From positions 1 through 64,000 of the forward strand of contig CAZMDA010000010.1 of NCBI GenBank assembly GCA_964564865.1: a stretch of 64,000 bases of DNA, written 5' to 3'. Every line of letters starts with the position of its first letter. Within the stretch, counting starts at the first letter, position 1. The stretch is from RBG-16-66-20 sp964564865. GTDB lineage: Bacteria; Pseudomonadota; Gammaproteobacteria; Burkholderiales; SG8-39. Below the pieces are notes generated by a model. That model worked only from the letters and a program-made list of their open reading frames with translations, was not told the origin of the DNA and searched no databases. This document shows positions 41,897 to 50,901 of the stretch, piece after piece. The position numbers and the translations under genes were made by a program.

Positions 41897-42862
41897 TTGT
41901 CGGTCTATACCCCTGTTTCGGAGCGCCAGCTTGCCAGCTGGCTGAAGGATTACTCGCTCGGCGCGCTCCAGGCGCTGGAACCGATCGAGTCCGGGATCGA
42001 GAACACCAACTACTTCGTCACCACCACCCAGGGACGGTTCGTCCTGACGCTGTTCGAGCGCCTGCCGGCGGCGGAACTGCCGTTCTACCTGGAGCTGATG
42101 GCGCACCTCGCCCGCCACGGCGTGCCCTGCCCGGCGCCGGTGGCCAACCACGCCGACCGGATCCTGTCGGAGCTGAACGGCAAGCCCGCGGCACTGGTGA
42201 GCCGCCTGCCCGGGCGCTCCATCGAGCGGCCCGGCGCGGCCGAGTGCGCCGAGCTGGGCGCGCTGCTCGCGCGCATGCACCTCGCCGGGCGCTCCTACGC
42301 CGCCTACCTGGAGAACCCGCGCGGCCCGCGCTGGCAGCGCGGCGCGGCGCGCGAGCTGCAGCCCTTCCTCGGCGCGGACGAGCGCCGCCTGCTGGAGGAC
42401 GAGCTGGCGGCGCAGGCCGGCCGGCGCCACCCGGAGCTGCCGCGCGGGCCGGTGCACGCGGACCTGTTCCGCGACAACGCCCTGTTCGAGCGCGGGCGCC
42501 TGTCGGGCGTGATCGACTTCTACTTCGCCGGCGTCGATTGCCTGCTCTACGACCTCGCGGTGTGCGCCAACGACTGGTGCCTCGCCGATCCGGCCTCGGA
42601 CCGGCGCCTCGACGCGCCCCGCGTGCGCGCGCTGCTCGGCGCCTACCATGCCCTGCGGCCGCTGGAGCCGCAGGAGGCCGCGGCCTGGCCGGCGCTGCTG
42701 CGCGCCGCGGCGCTGCGCTTCTGGGTCTCGCGCCTGCACGACTTCCACCTGCCGCGCCCGGGCGAGCTGGTGCGGGTGCACGACCCGGCGCATTTCCGCG
42801 CCATCCTCGAGCTGCGCATCGCGGATGCGGCGCCGCCCTGGCTGGAGGCGGCCGCGTCATGA
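41897..42862 (+). CDS. thrB: Homoserine kinase (APH-fold type)
   Basis: A 321-residue kinase of the aminoglycoside phosphotransferase fold, the ThrB type found in betaproteobacteria and pseudomonads. SVYTPVSERQLASWLKDYSLG at the N-terminus, GIENTNYFVTT, the Brenner-type HADLFRDN catalytic loop and VIDFYFAGVD metal site are all present. It phosphorylates homoserine on the way to threonine. The start is TTG at 41897; the reading frame is otherwise open far upstream, but homologues begin here. It overlaps the next gene (ATGA). Confidence 0.93.
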   Translation: MSVYTPVSERQLASWLKDYSLGALQALEPIESGIENTNYFVTTTQGRFVLTLFERLPAAELPFYLELMAHLARHGVPCPAPVANHADRILSELNGKPAALVSRLPGRSIERPGAAECAELGALLARMHLAGRSYAAYLENPRGPRWQRGAARELQPFLGADERRLLEDELAAQAGRRHPELPRGPVHADLFRDNALFERGRLSGVIDFYFAGVDCLLYDLAVCANDWCLADPASDRRLDAPRVRALLGAYHALRPLEPQEAAAWPALLRAAALRFWVSRLHDFHLPRPGELVRVHDPAHFRAILELRIADAAPPWLEAAAS

Positions 42863-43656
42863 AGGCGGCGGTGGTGTCCTTCGCGCGCGGCGCGGCCTGG
42901 CTGGGCGAAGGCTGGCGCCTGTACCGCGGCGCGCCGCTTGCGTGGCTGATGCTGGTGTTCCTGTACTGGATCCTGATGACCGCGGTGAGCGCGCTGCCGC
43001 TGGTCGGCGTGCCGGTCGCGGTCGCCATGATTCCGGCGTTCTCCGTCGGCTTCATGGCCGCGAGCCGCAGCTGCGCGGCCGGCCGCGTGCCGGGGATCCC
43101 GGACCTGTTCGCGGGTTTCCGCGGCGGGTTGCCGGTGCAGCTCGCGCTCGGCGCGCTGTATTTCGCGCTGCTCGCGGCGGTGCTCTGGCTGACCACCCTC
43201 GCCGACGGCGGCGCGCTGGCGCGCTGGATGACCACCGGGGCGCGGCCCGACGAGCAGACCCTGCTGTCGGATGGTTTCCTCGGCGCGCTGGCGCTCGCCG
43301 CCGCGGGCTACGCCCCGGTGATGATGCTGTACTGGTTCGCGCCGGTGCTGGCGGCCTGGCACGACACCGGCGCGGTGAAGTCGCTGTTCTTCAGCCTGGC
43401 CGCGTGCCTGGTGAACTGGCGCGCGCTGACGGGCTACGGCGTCGCCGCGGCGCTGGTGACCCTCGTCATCCCGTTCCTCCTCCTGAGCGCGCTGCTGGTC
43501 CTGTCTGGCGGTCGCCTGCCCGCCGGCGTGATGGGCGTCATGCTGCCGCTGCTGCTGGTGCTGATGCCCATGCTCTACGCCAGCTTCTATGCCAGCTACC
43601 GTGATATTTTCAACGGCGCGCCCGCCGCGCCGGATGCCGCCGCCGCTCCCGGGTGA
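42859..43656 (+). CDS. BPSS1780-family integral membrane protein
   Basis: A 265-residue hydrophobic protein with about six membrane segments (near 28-50, 52-72, 98-118, 143-170, 195-215 and 225-245). The N-terminal amphipathic FARGAAWLGEGWRLYRGAPLAWL and the C-terminal YASYRDIFNG segment fit the BPSS1780 membrane family of betaproteobacteria. The function is unknown. Coupled to thrB by an ATGA overlap. Confidence 0.82.
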   Translation: MKAAVVSFARGAAWLGEGWRLYRGAPLAWLMLVFLYWILMTAVSALPLVGVPVAVAMIPAFSVGFMAASRSCAAGRVPGIPDLFAGFRGGLPVQLALGALYFALLAAVLWLTTLADGGALARWMTTGARPDEQTLLSDGFLGALALAAAGYAPVMMLYWFAPVLAAWHDTGAVKSLFFSLAACLVNWRALTGYGVAAALVTLVIPFLLLSALLVLSGGRLPAGVMGVMLPLLLVLMPMLYASFYASYRDIFNGAPAAPDAAAAPG

Positions 43657-43658
43657 GG

Positions 43659-43682
43659 TAAAGTCCCCGGTTCAGGAACCGG
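43659..43682 (+). promoter_or_regulatory. -10-like box and leader palindrome upstream of the 536-residue unknown gene
   Basis: TAAAGT (43659-43664) is followed at once by a near-perfect inverted repeat CCGGTTC-AG-GAACCGG (43667-43682), 13 bp before the ATG at 43696. It could be an operator overlapping the transcript start or a leader hairpin that shields the ribosome site. Confidence 0.4.
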
Positions 43683-43695
43683 ACCCCGGACGGCC

Positions 43696-45306
43696 ATGAC
43701 CGATTTCGCCCTGCCCAAGCTGGTTGCCTCCGCCGCGCCGGAGTTCACCGACCCGGCCACGGCCAAGGCCTGGCTGGAGCACGTGCCGCTGGCCAACGTC
43801 GCCGCCGCCCAGCACGAGCTGCTGCTGCAGATCGAGGAGTTCAACGCCTTCGACTGCAAGGCGGTGACGCGCCTCGCGACCATGGAGACGCTGCGCGAGG
43901 CGGTGAACTTCGTGCAGATCGAGCAGGCGCGGCGCTTCACCAACCGCGCGCTGCCGATGGCCGAGGCCGAGAGCACGGCCTTCGCCGGCACGCTGGAGCT
44001 CTGGGAGCAGGCGCGCATCGGGTACCTGCGCTGCCTGGAGGCCGCCGCCGCCGGCGACGCCGCGGTCACGGGGCAGGCGGCGCTGATCTGCCAGCGCCTG
44101 CTTGCCTACTCGGGCCTGAAGATGTTCCACCACTACCGCGCCTACCGGCAGGTCGCCGCGAGCGACTGGCGGGCGCTGCACCAGGTCTACGCCGAGGCCG
44201 AGCGCCTGGGCGTCGCCGACACCGCGGTGAAGGACTACCTGAACCGCGACGTGCAGGACACCTCGCCGCGCATCGCCTACCTGCGGGCGGTGCTGATCGG
44301 GATGGCCAACCCGAACGAGATGAGCCAGCGCCAGCTCACCTTCGCCGCCTACCTGCTGGAGCGCTGGGCGGGGAAGGTGGAGGTGGTGGCCGAGGCGCCC
44401 GAGGAGGGCGACATTCCGCCGCTGGTGGTGGACCTCGACGGCTCGGGATGCCCGGAGCGCGGCGGCGCGGCGGCGAAGGCGCCGCGCTACCTCGACGTGG
44501 CGCGGCTGGCCAAGAGCCTGCGCAACCGCATCGGCCTGCTGCGCAAGGGCGAATCCCCGGCGAAGCTCGCGCTGGGCGAGGACTGCGTGCAGCCGTCCTG
44601 CGAGCAGCTGCTGGTGTTCCTCTACCGCCAGTGGTGCCAGGCCCGGGCCGCGCGCGGCGCCGAGCGAAAGCGCGTGTCCGACGTCGCCCAGGCCTGCAAC
44701 GACATGGCGGCGATCCACTACTACATCTCGGGCAAGGTATTCCGCCAGCCCGGCGAGCAGCGCGAGCTCAGCAAGCAGGAGCGCGAGCAGATCGCGACCT
44801 TCGGCCGCGTCAGCACGCGCGACGAGGACGACTACAGCGTGGTGCACGGCTTCCTGCTCGAGCACTGGGAGCTCGCCGACGAGAGCGCGCAGGGCCTGAA
44901 GATGGTCCGCCGCGCCGGCAACCCGGGCAAGCGCTACCTGAACGGGCAGCTGATGGGCGTGCGGCCGGCCGACTCGAAGAACTTCTTCGTCGGCCAGGTG
45001 CGCTGGCTGATGCAGAACGACGCCGGCGACCTGTACTGCGGGCTGCGCCTGCTGCCCGGGCTGCCGGCGGCCACCGCGGTGCGCCCGACCGGGCTCAACG
45101 TGCAGGACGCGAAGTACGTGCCGGCGCTGTCGCTCACCGGGGTGCCGGCGCTGAATGCGCCGCCATCGCTCGTGCTGCCCTCGGGCTGGTTCAAGCCCAA
45201 GCGCGTGGTGGAGGTGTTCGTCGAGTCCCCGGTCAAGGTCCGCCTCACCGAGATCCTCGAGCGCGGCAGCGACTACGAGCGCGTCGCCTACGAGATGGTG
45301 GCCTGA
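43696..45306 (+). CDS. Conserved protein of unknown function (536 residues)
   Basis: A soluble protein without signal or membrane segments. The N-terminal 370 residues look all-helical (LANVAAAQHELLLQIEEFNAF, REAVNFVQIEQARRF, LAYSGLKMFHHYRAYRQV). The C-terminal 150 residues look beta-rich (VVHGFLLEHWELADES, LNGQLMGVRPADSKNFFVGQVRWLMQND, VPALSLTGVP, VVEVFVESPVKVRLTEIL). The C-terminal half might be a PilZ-like barrel, but I see no clear c-di-GMP motif. Composition is that of core genes, so it is probably a resident betaproteobacterial gene. A palindrome lies in its leader. Confidence 0.8.
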   Translation: MTDFALPKLVASAAPEFTDPATAKAWLEHVPLANVAAAQHELLLQIEEFNAFDCKAVTRLATMETLREAVNFVQIEQARRFTNRALPMAEAESTAFAGTLELWEQARIGYLRCLEAAAAGDAAVTGQAALICQRLLAYSGLKMFHHYRAYRQVAASDWRALHQVYAEAERLGVADTAVKDYLNRDVQDTSPRIAYLRAVLIGMANPNEMSQRQLTFAAYLLERWAGKVEVVAEAPEEGDIPPLVVDLDGSGCPERGGAAAKAPRYLDVARLAKSLRNRIGLLRKGESPAKLALGEDCVQPSCEQLLVFLYRQWCQARAARGAERKRVSDVAQACNDMAAIHYYISGKVFRQPGEQRELSKQEREQIATFGRVSTRDEDDYSVVHGFLLEHWELADESAQGLKMVRRAGNPGKRYLNGQLMGVRPADSKNFFVGQVRWLMQNDAGDLYCGLRLLPGLPAATAVRPTGLNVQDAKYVPALSLTGVPALNAPPSLVLPSGWFKPKRVVEVFVESPVKVRLTEILERGSDYERVAYEMVA

Positions 45307-45322
45307 CCGTGCGGTGGCGGCG

Positions 45323-45685
45323 GTGAGCGGCGAGGGACCGGCGCCGACCGAGATCCGGCTGCACCAGAAGTCGCGCCTGATGGAGGTCGCCTACTCCGAC
45401 GGCCGGACGTTCCGCCTGCCCTACGAGTTCCTGCGCGTGCACTCGCCCTCGGCCGAGGTGCGCGGGCACGGCCCGGGGCAGGAGGTGCTGCAGACCGGCA
45501 AGCGCGCGGTCGAGATCCGCTCGCTCGAACCGGTGGGGTCCTACGCGGTGCAGCCGGCGTTCTCCGACGGCCATGCCACGGGCATCTACTCCTGGGAATA
45601 CCTCTACCACCTGGGCGAGAACCAGGAGCGGCTGTGGGCGGAATACCTGGAGCGCCTGGAGAGGGCCGGCGCCAGCCGGGACTAG
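45323..45685 (+). CDS. DUF971 (gamma-butyrobetaine hydroxylase N-terminal-like) protein
   Basis: A 120-residue protein of the DUF971 family. TEIRLHQKSRLMEVAYSDGRTFRLPYEFLRVHSPSAEVRGHGPG is diagnostic, followed by GSYAVQPAFSDGHATGIYSWEYLYHLG. The family is proposed to bind metal or assist Fe-S assembly; it commonly precedes ubiE in betaproteobacteria, as here, 9 bp away. Starts at 45314 or 45323 (both GTG) are possible; I chose the second because it begins near the conserved part. Confidence 0.88.
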   Translation: MSGEGPAPTEIRLHQKSRLMEVAYSDGRTFRLPYEFLRVHSPSAEVRGHGPGQEVLQTGKRAVEIRSLEPVGSYAVQPAFSDGHATGIYSWEYLYHLGENQERLWAEYLERLERAGASRD

Positions 45686-45694
45686 CGGGGCGTC

Positions 45695-46420
45695 GTGGCC
45701 GAGGCCGATTTCGGATTCCAGCGCGTCCCCGAGGCCGAGAAGGCGCGGCGGGTGGGCGAGGTCTTCGACCGCGTCGCGTCGCGCTACGACCTGATGAACG
45801 ACCTGATGTCGGCCGGCCTGCACCGCGCCTGGAAGGCGTTCGCGGTGTCGGTGGCGCGGGTGCGCGCCGGCGAGCGCGTGCTTGACGTCGCCTCGGGCAG
45901 CGGCGACCTGGCGCGCGCGTTCGCGGCGCGCGGGGCGCAGGTCTGGATGAGCGACATCAACGGCAGCATGCTGGCGCGCGGCCGCGACCGGCTGCTGGAC
46001 GCGGGCCGCGTCCTGCCGGCGGTGCAGTGCGATGCCGAGCGGCTGCCCTTCCCGGGGGCGAGCTTCGACTGCGTCAGCGTCGCCTTCGGCCTGCGCAACA
46101 TGACGCACAAGGAGGCGGCCCTGGCCGAGATGGCGCGCGTGCTGCGGCCCGGCGGCCGCCTGGTGGTGCTCGAGTTCTCGCGGGTCTGCCCGGCACTGGA
46201 GAAACCCTACGACCTGTACTCCTTCCACGTCCTGCCCTGGCTGGGGGAGAAGGTGGCCGGGGACGCGGCGTCCTACCGCTACCTCGCCGAGTCCATCCGC
46301 CTGCACCCGGACCAGGAAACCCTGCGCCGGATGATCGGGGCCGCCGGGCTGGAGAACGTCGAGTATTTCAACCTGGCCGCGGGCGTGGCCGCAGTGCATC
46401 GCGGAATCAAACTACGGTAG
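45695..46420 (+). CDS. ubiE: Bifunctional demethylmenaquinone/2-polyprenyl-benzoquinol methyltransferase
   Basis: A 241-residue class I methyltransferase for ubiquinone (and menaquinone) synthesis. EKARRVGEVFDRVASRYDLMNDLMSAGLHRAWK, the SAM motif VLDVASGSGDLARAFA and FGLRNMTHKEAALAEMARVLRPGGRLVVLEFS are the UbiE signatures; the C-terminal FNLAAGVAAVHRGIKLR ends the family. GTG start. The downstream ubiJ-ubiB genes are interrupted by a Tim44-like gene and a terminator. Confidence 0.97.
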   Translation: MAEADFGFQRVPEAEKARRVGEVFDRVASRYDLMNDLMSAGLHRAWKAFAVSVARVRAGERVLDVASGSGDLARAFAARGAQVWMSDINGSMLARGRDRLLDAGRVLPAVQCDAERLPFPGASFDCVSVAFGLRNMTHKEAALAEMARVLRPGGRLVVLEFSRVCPALEKPYDLYSFHVLPWLGEKVAGDAASYRYLAESIRLHPDQETLRRMIGAAGLENVEYFNLAAGVAAVHRGIKLR

Positions 46421-46460
46421 GATAGGCGCTCGAGCCCAAGCGGGCAGGAGAGAGAGCGTC

Positions 46461-47327
46461 ATGCGCAAGTTCTTGTTCGGATTCGCGGCCGCCCTGGTGG
46501 GCACCGTGTTCTTCATCACCGAGGCCGAGGCCAAGCGCCTGGGCGGCGCGCGCAACGTGGGCGCGCAACGCAGCATCACCAACACGCCGCCGGCCAAGCC
46601 GGCGCAGCAGCAGGCGGCGCCCGCCAATCAGGTGCAACCCTCGGCGGCGCAGCCCGCGGCGGCCGGCGGCTCGCGCTGGATGCCCATCCTGGGCGGGCTC
46701 GCCCTCGGCGGCGCGCTGGGCTGGCTGATGGGCGCCAACGGCCTGGGCGGGCTGATGGTCGGGATCCTGCTCGCGGCGCTGCTCGCGTTCGGCGCGCTGG
46801 CGCTGGTCCGCATGCTGGCGGCCAGGCGCGGCGAGGCGCAGCAACCGGTGCGGATGCAGTACGCCGGGGGCATGGGCAGCGAGACCGTCGCCGCGCCGCC
46901 GCCGTCGCAGTCCTCCGGCTTCGAGCCGCAGGCGCCGGCCGCCGCCACCGGCGTGCCCGCCGGCTTCGACGTCGCCGGGTTCCTGCGCGGCGCGAAGCTG
47001 AACTTCATGAAGCTGCAGGCTGCGAACGACTCCGGCAACCTGGACGAGCTGCGCGAGTTCACCGCGCCGGACCTGTTCGAGGAACTGCGGCGCGACATCG
47101 AGTCGCGCCCCGGGCTGCGCCAGCAGACCGACATCCTGTCGCTCAACGCGGACCTGCTCGAGGTGGCCACCGAGGGCGACCGCCACTGGGCGAGCGTGCG
47201 CTTCGCCGGCACGGTGCGCGAGACGCCCGCGAGCGCGCCGGTGGGCTTCGAGGAGGTCTGGAACCTGGCGAAGCCGGTGGACGGCTCCAGCGGCTGGCTG
47301 CTCTCCGGCATCCAGCAGATGCACTAG
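46461..47327 (+). CDS. Tim44-like domain membrane protein
   Basis: A 288-residue protein. Signal-like N-terminus (MRKFLFGFAAALVGTVFFITEAEAKRLGG), a Gln/Pro-rich linker, a membrane segment around residues 72-118 (GGLALGGALGWLMG, MVGILLAALLAFGALALV) and a C-terminal Tim44-like domain (about 165-285: FLRGAKLNFMKLQAANDSGNLDELREFTAPDLFEEL). Bacterial Tim44-like proteins have no established role. A GGAGAGAG site precedes the ATG. A clear terminator follows. Confidence 0.9.
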   Translation: MRKFLFGFAAALVGTVFFITEAEAKRLGGARNVGAQRSITNTPPAKPAQQQAAPANQVQPSAAQPAAAGGSRWMPILGGLALGGALGWLMGANGLGGLMVGILLAALLAFGALALVRMLAARRGEAQQPVRMQYAGGMGSETVAAPPPSQSSGFEPQAPAAATGVPAGFDVAGFLRGAKLNFMKLQAANDSGNLDELREFTAPDLFEELRRDIESRPGLRQQTDILSLNADLLEVATEGDRHWASVRFAGTVRETPASAPVGFEEVWNLAKPVDGSSGWLLSGIQQMH

Positions 47328-47344
47328 GGAAGGGCATTCCCGGC

Positions 47345-47375
47345 AAAGGCCACCACGCGGTGGCCTTTTCTTTTT
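47345..47375 (+). terminator. Rho-independent terminator after the Tim44-like gene
   Basis: A 10-bp perfect stem (AAAGGCCACC / GGTGGCCTTT) with a 4-base loop is followed by a T-rich run (TTTTCTTTTT). It lies 18 bp after the stop of the Tim44-like gene and 6 bp before the ubiJ ATG, so it should separate ubiE/Tim44 from ubiJ-ubiB transcription. Confidence 0.85.
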
Positions 47376-47380
47376 CCGCC

Positions 47381-47956
47381 ATGCTCGCCGACGTCCTGCC
47401 CCGCGCGCTCAACCACCTGCTCGATGCGGACCCGGCGCTGGCCGCGCGCCTGGCGCCGTTCCCGGGCGAGGTCCTGGAACTGCGCGCGCCGCCGCTGCCT
47501 CCGCTCAGCCTCGCCGTCGCTCCGGGCGGGCGCCTGCAGCCCGCGCCCGAGGGCGCCGTCGCCACGCTCACCGTCACGCTGGGACCCGGCGCGCTGGCCG
47601 CGGCGGTGAAGGGCGAGGACCATCTCCTGCGCGAGGTCGAGGTCTCGGGCAACGCGCGCCTCGCCGCCGAGGTGATGTTCCTCGTCCGCCACCTGCGCTG
47701 GGACGCGGAGGAGGACCTTTCCCGGCTGGTGGGCGACGCGGCGGCGCATCGCCTCGCCGGCGCCGCGCGCGGCCTTGCCGCGCTGCACCGGGAGGCCGCT
47801 CGGCGGGTGGCCGAAGGGTTCATGGAGTACGCGCTGGAGGAGCGGCCGCTCCTGGTGTCGCGCCAGGGCATGGCGCCGCTCGCCGCCGCGACCGCGCGCC
47901 TGCGCGACGACCTGGAGCGGCTGGAGCAGCGCATCCGCAGGCTGGAGGGGCGGTGA
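47381..47956 (+). CDS. ubiJ: Ubiquinone biosynthesis accessory factor UbiJ
   Basis: A 191-residue protein with an N-terminal SCP2-like lipid-binding domain (MLADVLPRALNHLLDADPALAARLAPFPGEVLEL) and a C-terminal coiled-coil helix (LRDDLERLEQRIRRLEG). UbiJ binds ubiquinone intermediates and scaffolds the Ubi complex with UbiK. A GTG upstream at 47360 lies within the terminator stem, so the ATG at 47381 is preferred. It overlaps the ubiB GTG (GTGA). Confidence 0.9.
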   Translation: MLADVLPRALNHLLDADPALAARLAPFPGEVLELRAPPLPPLSLAVAPGGRLQPAPEGAVATLTVTLGPGALAAAVKGEDHLLREVEVSGNARLAAEVMFLVRHLRWDAEEDLSRLVGDAAAHRLAGAARGLAALHREAARRVAEGFMEYALEERPLLVSRQGMAPLAAATARLRDDLERLEQRIRRLEGR

Positions 47957-49470
47957 TCAGGAGCGTGGCGAACGCCGCGCGCATGCTGCGGATCCTGCAG
48001 GTGGTGCTGCGCTTCCGGCTCCACCGGCTGCTGCCCGGGTACGCGGTGCCGGGCGATTCCGGCCGCGCCGAGCGGCTGCGCCTGGCCCTCGAGGCGCTGG
48101 GGCCGATCTTCGTCAAGTTCGGCCAGATCCTGTCCACGCGCCGCGACCTGCTGCCGGCGGACATCGCCGACGAGCTGGCGAAGCTGCAGGACCGGGTGCC
48201 GCCGTTCGACTCCGCGCTCGCGGTCGCCGAGGTCGAGGCCGCGCTCGGCAAGCCGGTTGCCGAGGCCTTCGGCAGCTTCGAGCGCGAGCCGGTGGCGAGC
48301 GCCTCGGTGGCCCAGGTCCATTTCGCCACGCTGAAGGACGGCGCCGAGGTCGCGGTGAAGGTGCTGCGGCCGGGCGTGGAGCGCGCGATCGAGAAGGACG
48401 TGAAGCTGCTGCGCACCGCCGCCGCGCTGCTCGAGCGCGCCTGGGCCGACGCCCGGCGACTGCGGCCGCGCGAGGTGGTGGAGGAGTTCGCCCGCCACCT
48501 GGACGAGGAGATGGACCTGCTGCGCGAGGCCGCCAACGCCTCGCAGCTGCGGCGCAATTTCGAGGCCTCGCCGCTGCTCGCGGTGCCGGCGATCCACTGG
48601 GACCTGTGCTCGCAGCGCGTGATGGTGATGCAGCGCATGCACGGCACGCCGATCTCGCAGGTGGAGGCGCTGCGCGCGAAGGGCGTGGACATCCCGCGCC
48701 TGGCGCGCGCCGGGGTGGAGATCTTCTTCTCCCAGGTGTTCCGCGACGGCTTCTTCCACGCCGACATGCACCCGGGCAACATCCTGGTGGCCACCGAGGG
48801 GGCGGACGCCGGCAAGTACATCGCGCTGGATTTCGGCATCGTGGGCACGCTCACCGAGACCGACAAGAACTACCTGGCGCAGAACTTCATCGCCTTCTTC
48901 AACCGCGACTACCGGCGCGTGGCGCAGGCGCACCTGGACGCGGGCTGGGTCCCGGCGGGCACGCGGGTGGACGCCTTCGAGTCGGCGATCCGCGCGGTGT
49001 GCGAGCCGATCTTCGCCCGGCCGCTGAAGGAGATCTACTTCGGCCGGCTGCTGCTGCGCCTGTTCCAGACCTCCCGGCGCTTCGACGTCCGGATCCAGCC
49101 GCAGCTGGTGATGCTGCAGAAGACGCTGCTCAACATCGAGGGCCTGGGCCGGGAGCTCGACCCGGACCTGGACCTGTGGCAGACGGCGAAGCCCTACCTG
49201 GAGCGCTGGATGAGCGAGCAGGTCGGCTGGCGCGGCCTGGCGCGGACCATCCGGCGCGAGGCGCCCTACTGGGCGCAGACCCTGCCGCAGCTCCCCCGGC
49301 TGGTGCACCGGCTGCTGGAGGAGGACCGGCTCGGCAGCCTGCGCGACGCCCTGGACGCGCTGGCCGCCGCCGGGCGGCGCCGGAACCGCCTGCTCGCGGT
49401 CCTGCTGGCCGTGCTGGCGGGGGCACTTGCAGCCGCGCTGGCCTTGATTATCATTGCGCCGCCATGCTGA
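47953..49470 (+). CDS. ubiB: Ubiquinone biosynthesis protein kinase-like UbiB
   Basis: A 505-residue atypical kinase/ATPase. KFGQILSTRRDLLP is the KxGQ motif, ASASVAQVHFA the Ala-rich loop, VAVKVLRPG carries the Lys, then FFHADMHPGNI and LDFGIVG. The C-terminus has two membrane helices, including LLAVLLAVLAGALAAALALIII. UbiB supports the aerobic ubiquinone pathway at the membrane. It starts with GTG, overlapping ubiJ, and its last bases overlap the symporter gene start by 7 bp. Confidence 0.96.
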   Translation: MIRSVANAARMLRILQVVLRFRLHRLLPGYAVPGDSGRAERLRLALEALGPIFVKFGQILSTRRDLLPADIADELAKLQDRVPPFDSALAVAEVEAALGKPVAEAFGSFEREPVASASVAQVHFATLKDGAEVAVKVLRPGVERAIEKDVKLLRTAAALLERAWADARRLRPREVVEEFARHLDEEMDLLREAANASQLRRNFEASPLLAVPAIHWDLCSQRVMVMQRMHGTPISQVEALRAKGVDIPRLARAGVEIFFSQVFRDGFFHADMHPGNILVATEGADAGKYIALDFGIVGTLTETDKNYLAQNFIAFFNRDYRRVAQAHLDAGWVPAGTRVDAFESAIRAVCEPIFARPLKEIYFGRLLLRLFQTSRRFDVRIQPQLVMLQKTLLNIEGLGRELDPDLDLWQTAKPYLERWMSEQVGWRGLARTIRREAPYWAQTLPQLPRLVHRLLEEDRLGSLRDALDALAAAGRRRNRLLAVLLAVLAGALAAALALIIIAPPC

Positions 49471-50900
49471 TCACCTTCGTCCTGCTCTATCTCGCCGTCA
49501 CCATCGCCATCGGCCTGTGGGCGGCCCTGCGCGTGCGCAACTCGAAGGACTACCTGCTCGCCGGGCGCAGCCTGCCGCTGCACATGACCACGGCGACCGT
49601 GTTCGCGACCTGGTTCGGCGCCGAGACGGTGCTGTCGGTGTCGGCGACCTTCACCAAGGACGGGCTGGGGGGCATCGTCGCCGATCCCTTCGGCGCTTCG
49701 TTCTGCCTCATCTTCGTGGCGCTGTTCTTCGCGCGCGCCTTCTACCGCATGGACCTGCTCACCATCGGCGACTTCTACCGCAAGCGCTACAGCAAGACGG
49801 TCGAGGTCGCCACCAGCGTCGCCATCACCACCTCGTACCTCGGCTGGACCTCGGCGCAGCTGACCGCGCTGGGACTGGTGTTCTCGGTTCTCTCGGGCGG
49901 CGCCATCGACCTGTCCACCGGCATCATCATCGGCGGCGCCATCGTGCTCGGCTACACCATCTGGGGCGGCATGTGGTCGGTGGCGATGACCGATCTCTTC
50001 CAGTCGATCGTGATCCTGGTCGGGCTGTGCGCCATCGCCTGGCTGGTGAGCGACATGGCCGGCGGCACGGGCAAGGTGATCGCGGCCGCGGCCGAGGCCG
50101 GCAAGTTCGAGTTCTGGCCCAAGGGCGGCACCAAGGAGTGGCTCGCCTTTGCCGCCGCCTGGATGACGCTCGCCATCGGCTCCATCCCGCAGCAGGACGT
50201 GTTCCAGCGCGTCACCTCGGCGAAGGACGAGAAGACCGCGGTGCGGGCGACGCTCGCCGGCGCGGCGATCTACTTCTGCTTCGCTTTCGTGCCGATCTTC
50301 ATCGCCTACTCGGCGCTGGTGATCGACCCGGGCATGGGCAAGCTGTTCGACGCCGAGGACGGGCGCGAGATCCAGCGCATCCTGCCCGACCTGATCCTGG
50401 AGCGCACGCCGCTGTGGGCGCAGGTGCTGTTCTTCGGCGCGCTCCTCTCGGCGATCATGTCCACCGCGTCCGGCGCCCTGATCGCGCCCACCGCGCTCGC
50501 CACGGAGAACATCGTGCGGCCGTTCTTCCGCAACATGAGTGACCGGCAGTTCCTGCTGCTGCTGCGGGTGGTGCTGGTCACCTTCACGCTCGGCGCCCTG
50601 CTGTTCGCACTCAACTCGCGCAGCACCATGTACGAGATGGTGCAGAACGCCTACAAGGTGACCCTGGTGTCCTGCGTCGCGCCGCTGGTCGCCGGCATCT
50701 TCTGGAAGCGCGCCAACAACGTCGGCGCCACGCTGGCGGTCGCGTTCGGCCTGGGCAGCTGGATCGCCGCCGAGGTGCTGGCGGCCGAGGCGACGGTGCC
50801 GCCGCAGCTGGTCGGGCTCGCGTTCTCGATCTTCGGCATGGTCATGGGCTCCTACCTGCCCGCGGCGCGGGCCGCCGCCCGTCCTTCGCACAAGCCCTAG
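49464..50900 (+). CDS. Sodium:solute symporter family protein
   Basis: A 478-residue SSS-family transporter with about 12-13 membrane segments. Recognised from the N-terminal IGLWAALRVRNSKDYLLAGRSLP, FATWFGAETVLSVSA, DFYRKRYSK, IWGGMWSVAMTDLFQ (close to the family signature) and the IMSTASGALIAPTALATENIV segment that forms part of the Na+ site. The substrate cannot be assigned; the nearest look is to proline, pantothenate or acetate-type symporters. It overlaps the ubiB end by 7 bp. Confidence 0.9.
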   Translation: MLITFVLLYLAVTIAIGLWAALRVRNSKDYLLAGRSLPLHMTTATVFATWFGAETVLSVSATFTKDGLGGIVADPFGASFCLIFVALFFARAFYRMDLLTIGDFYRKRYSKTVEVATSVAITTSYLGWTSAQLTALGLVFSVLSGGAIDLSTGIIIGGAIVLGYTIWGGMWSVAMTDLFQSIVILVGLCAIAWLVSDMAGGTGKVIAAAAEAGKFEFWPKGGTKEWLAFAAAWMTLAIGSIPQQDVFQRVTSAKDEKTAVRATLAGAAIYFCFAFVPIFIAYSALVIDPGMGKLFDAEDGREIQRILPDLILERTPLWAQVLFFGALLSAIMSTASGALIAPTALATENIVRPFFRNMSDRQFLLLLRVVLVTFTLGALLFALNSRSTMYEMVQNAYKVTLVSCVAPLVAGIFWKRANNVGATLAVAFGLGSWIAAEVLAAEATVPPQLVGLAFSIFGMVMGSYLPAARAAARPSHKP

Positions 50901-50901
50901 C

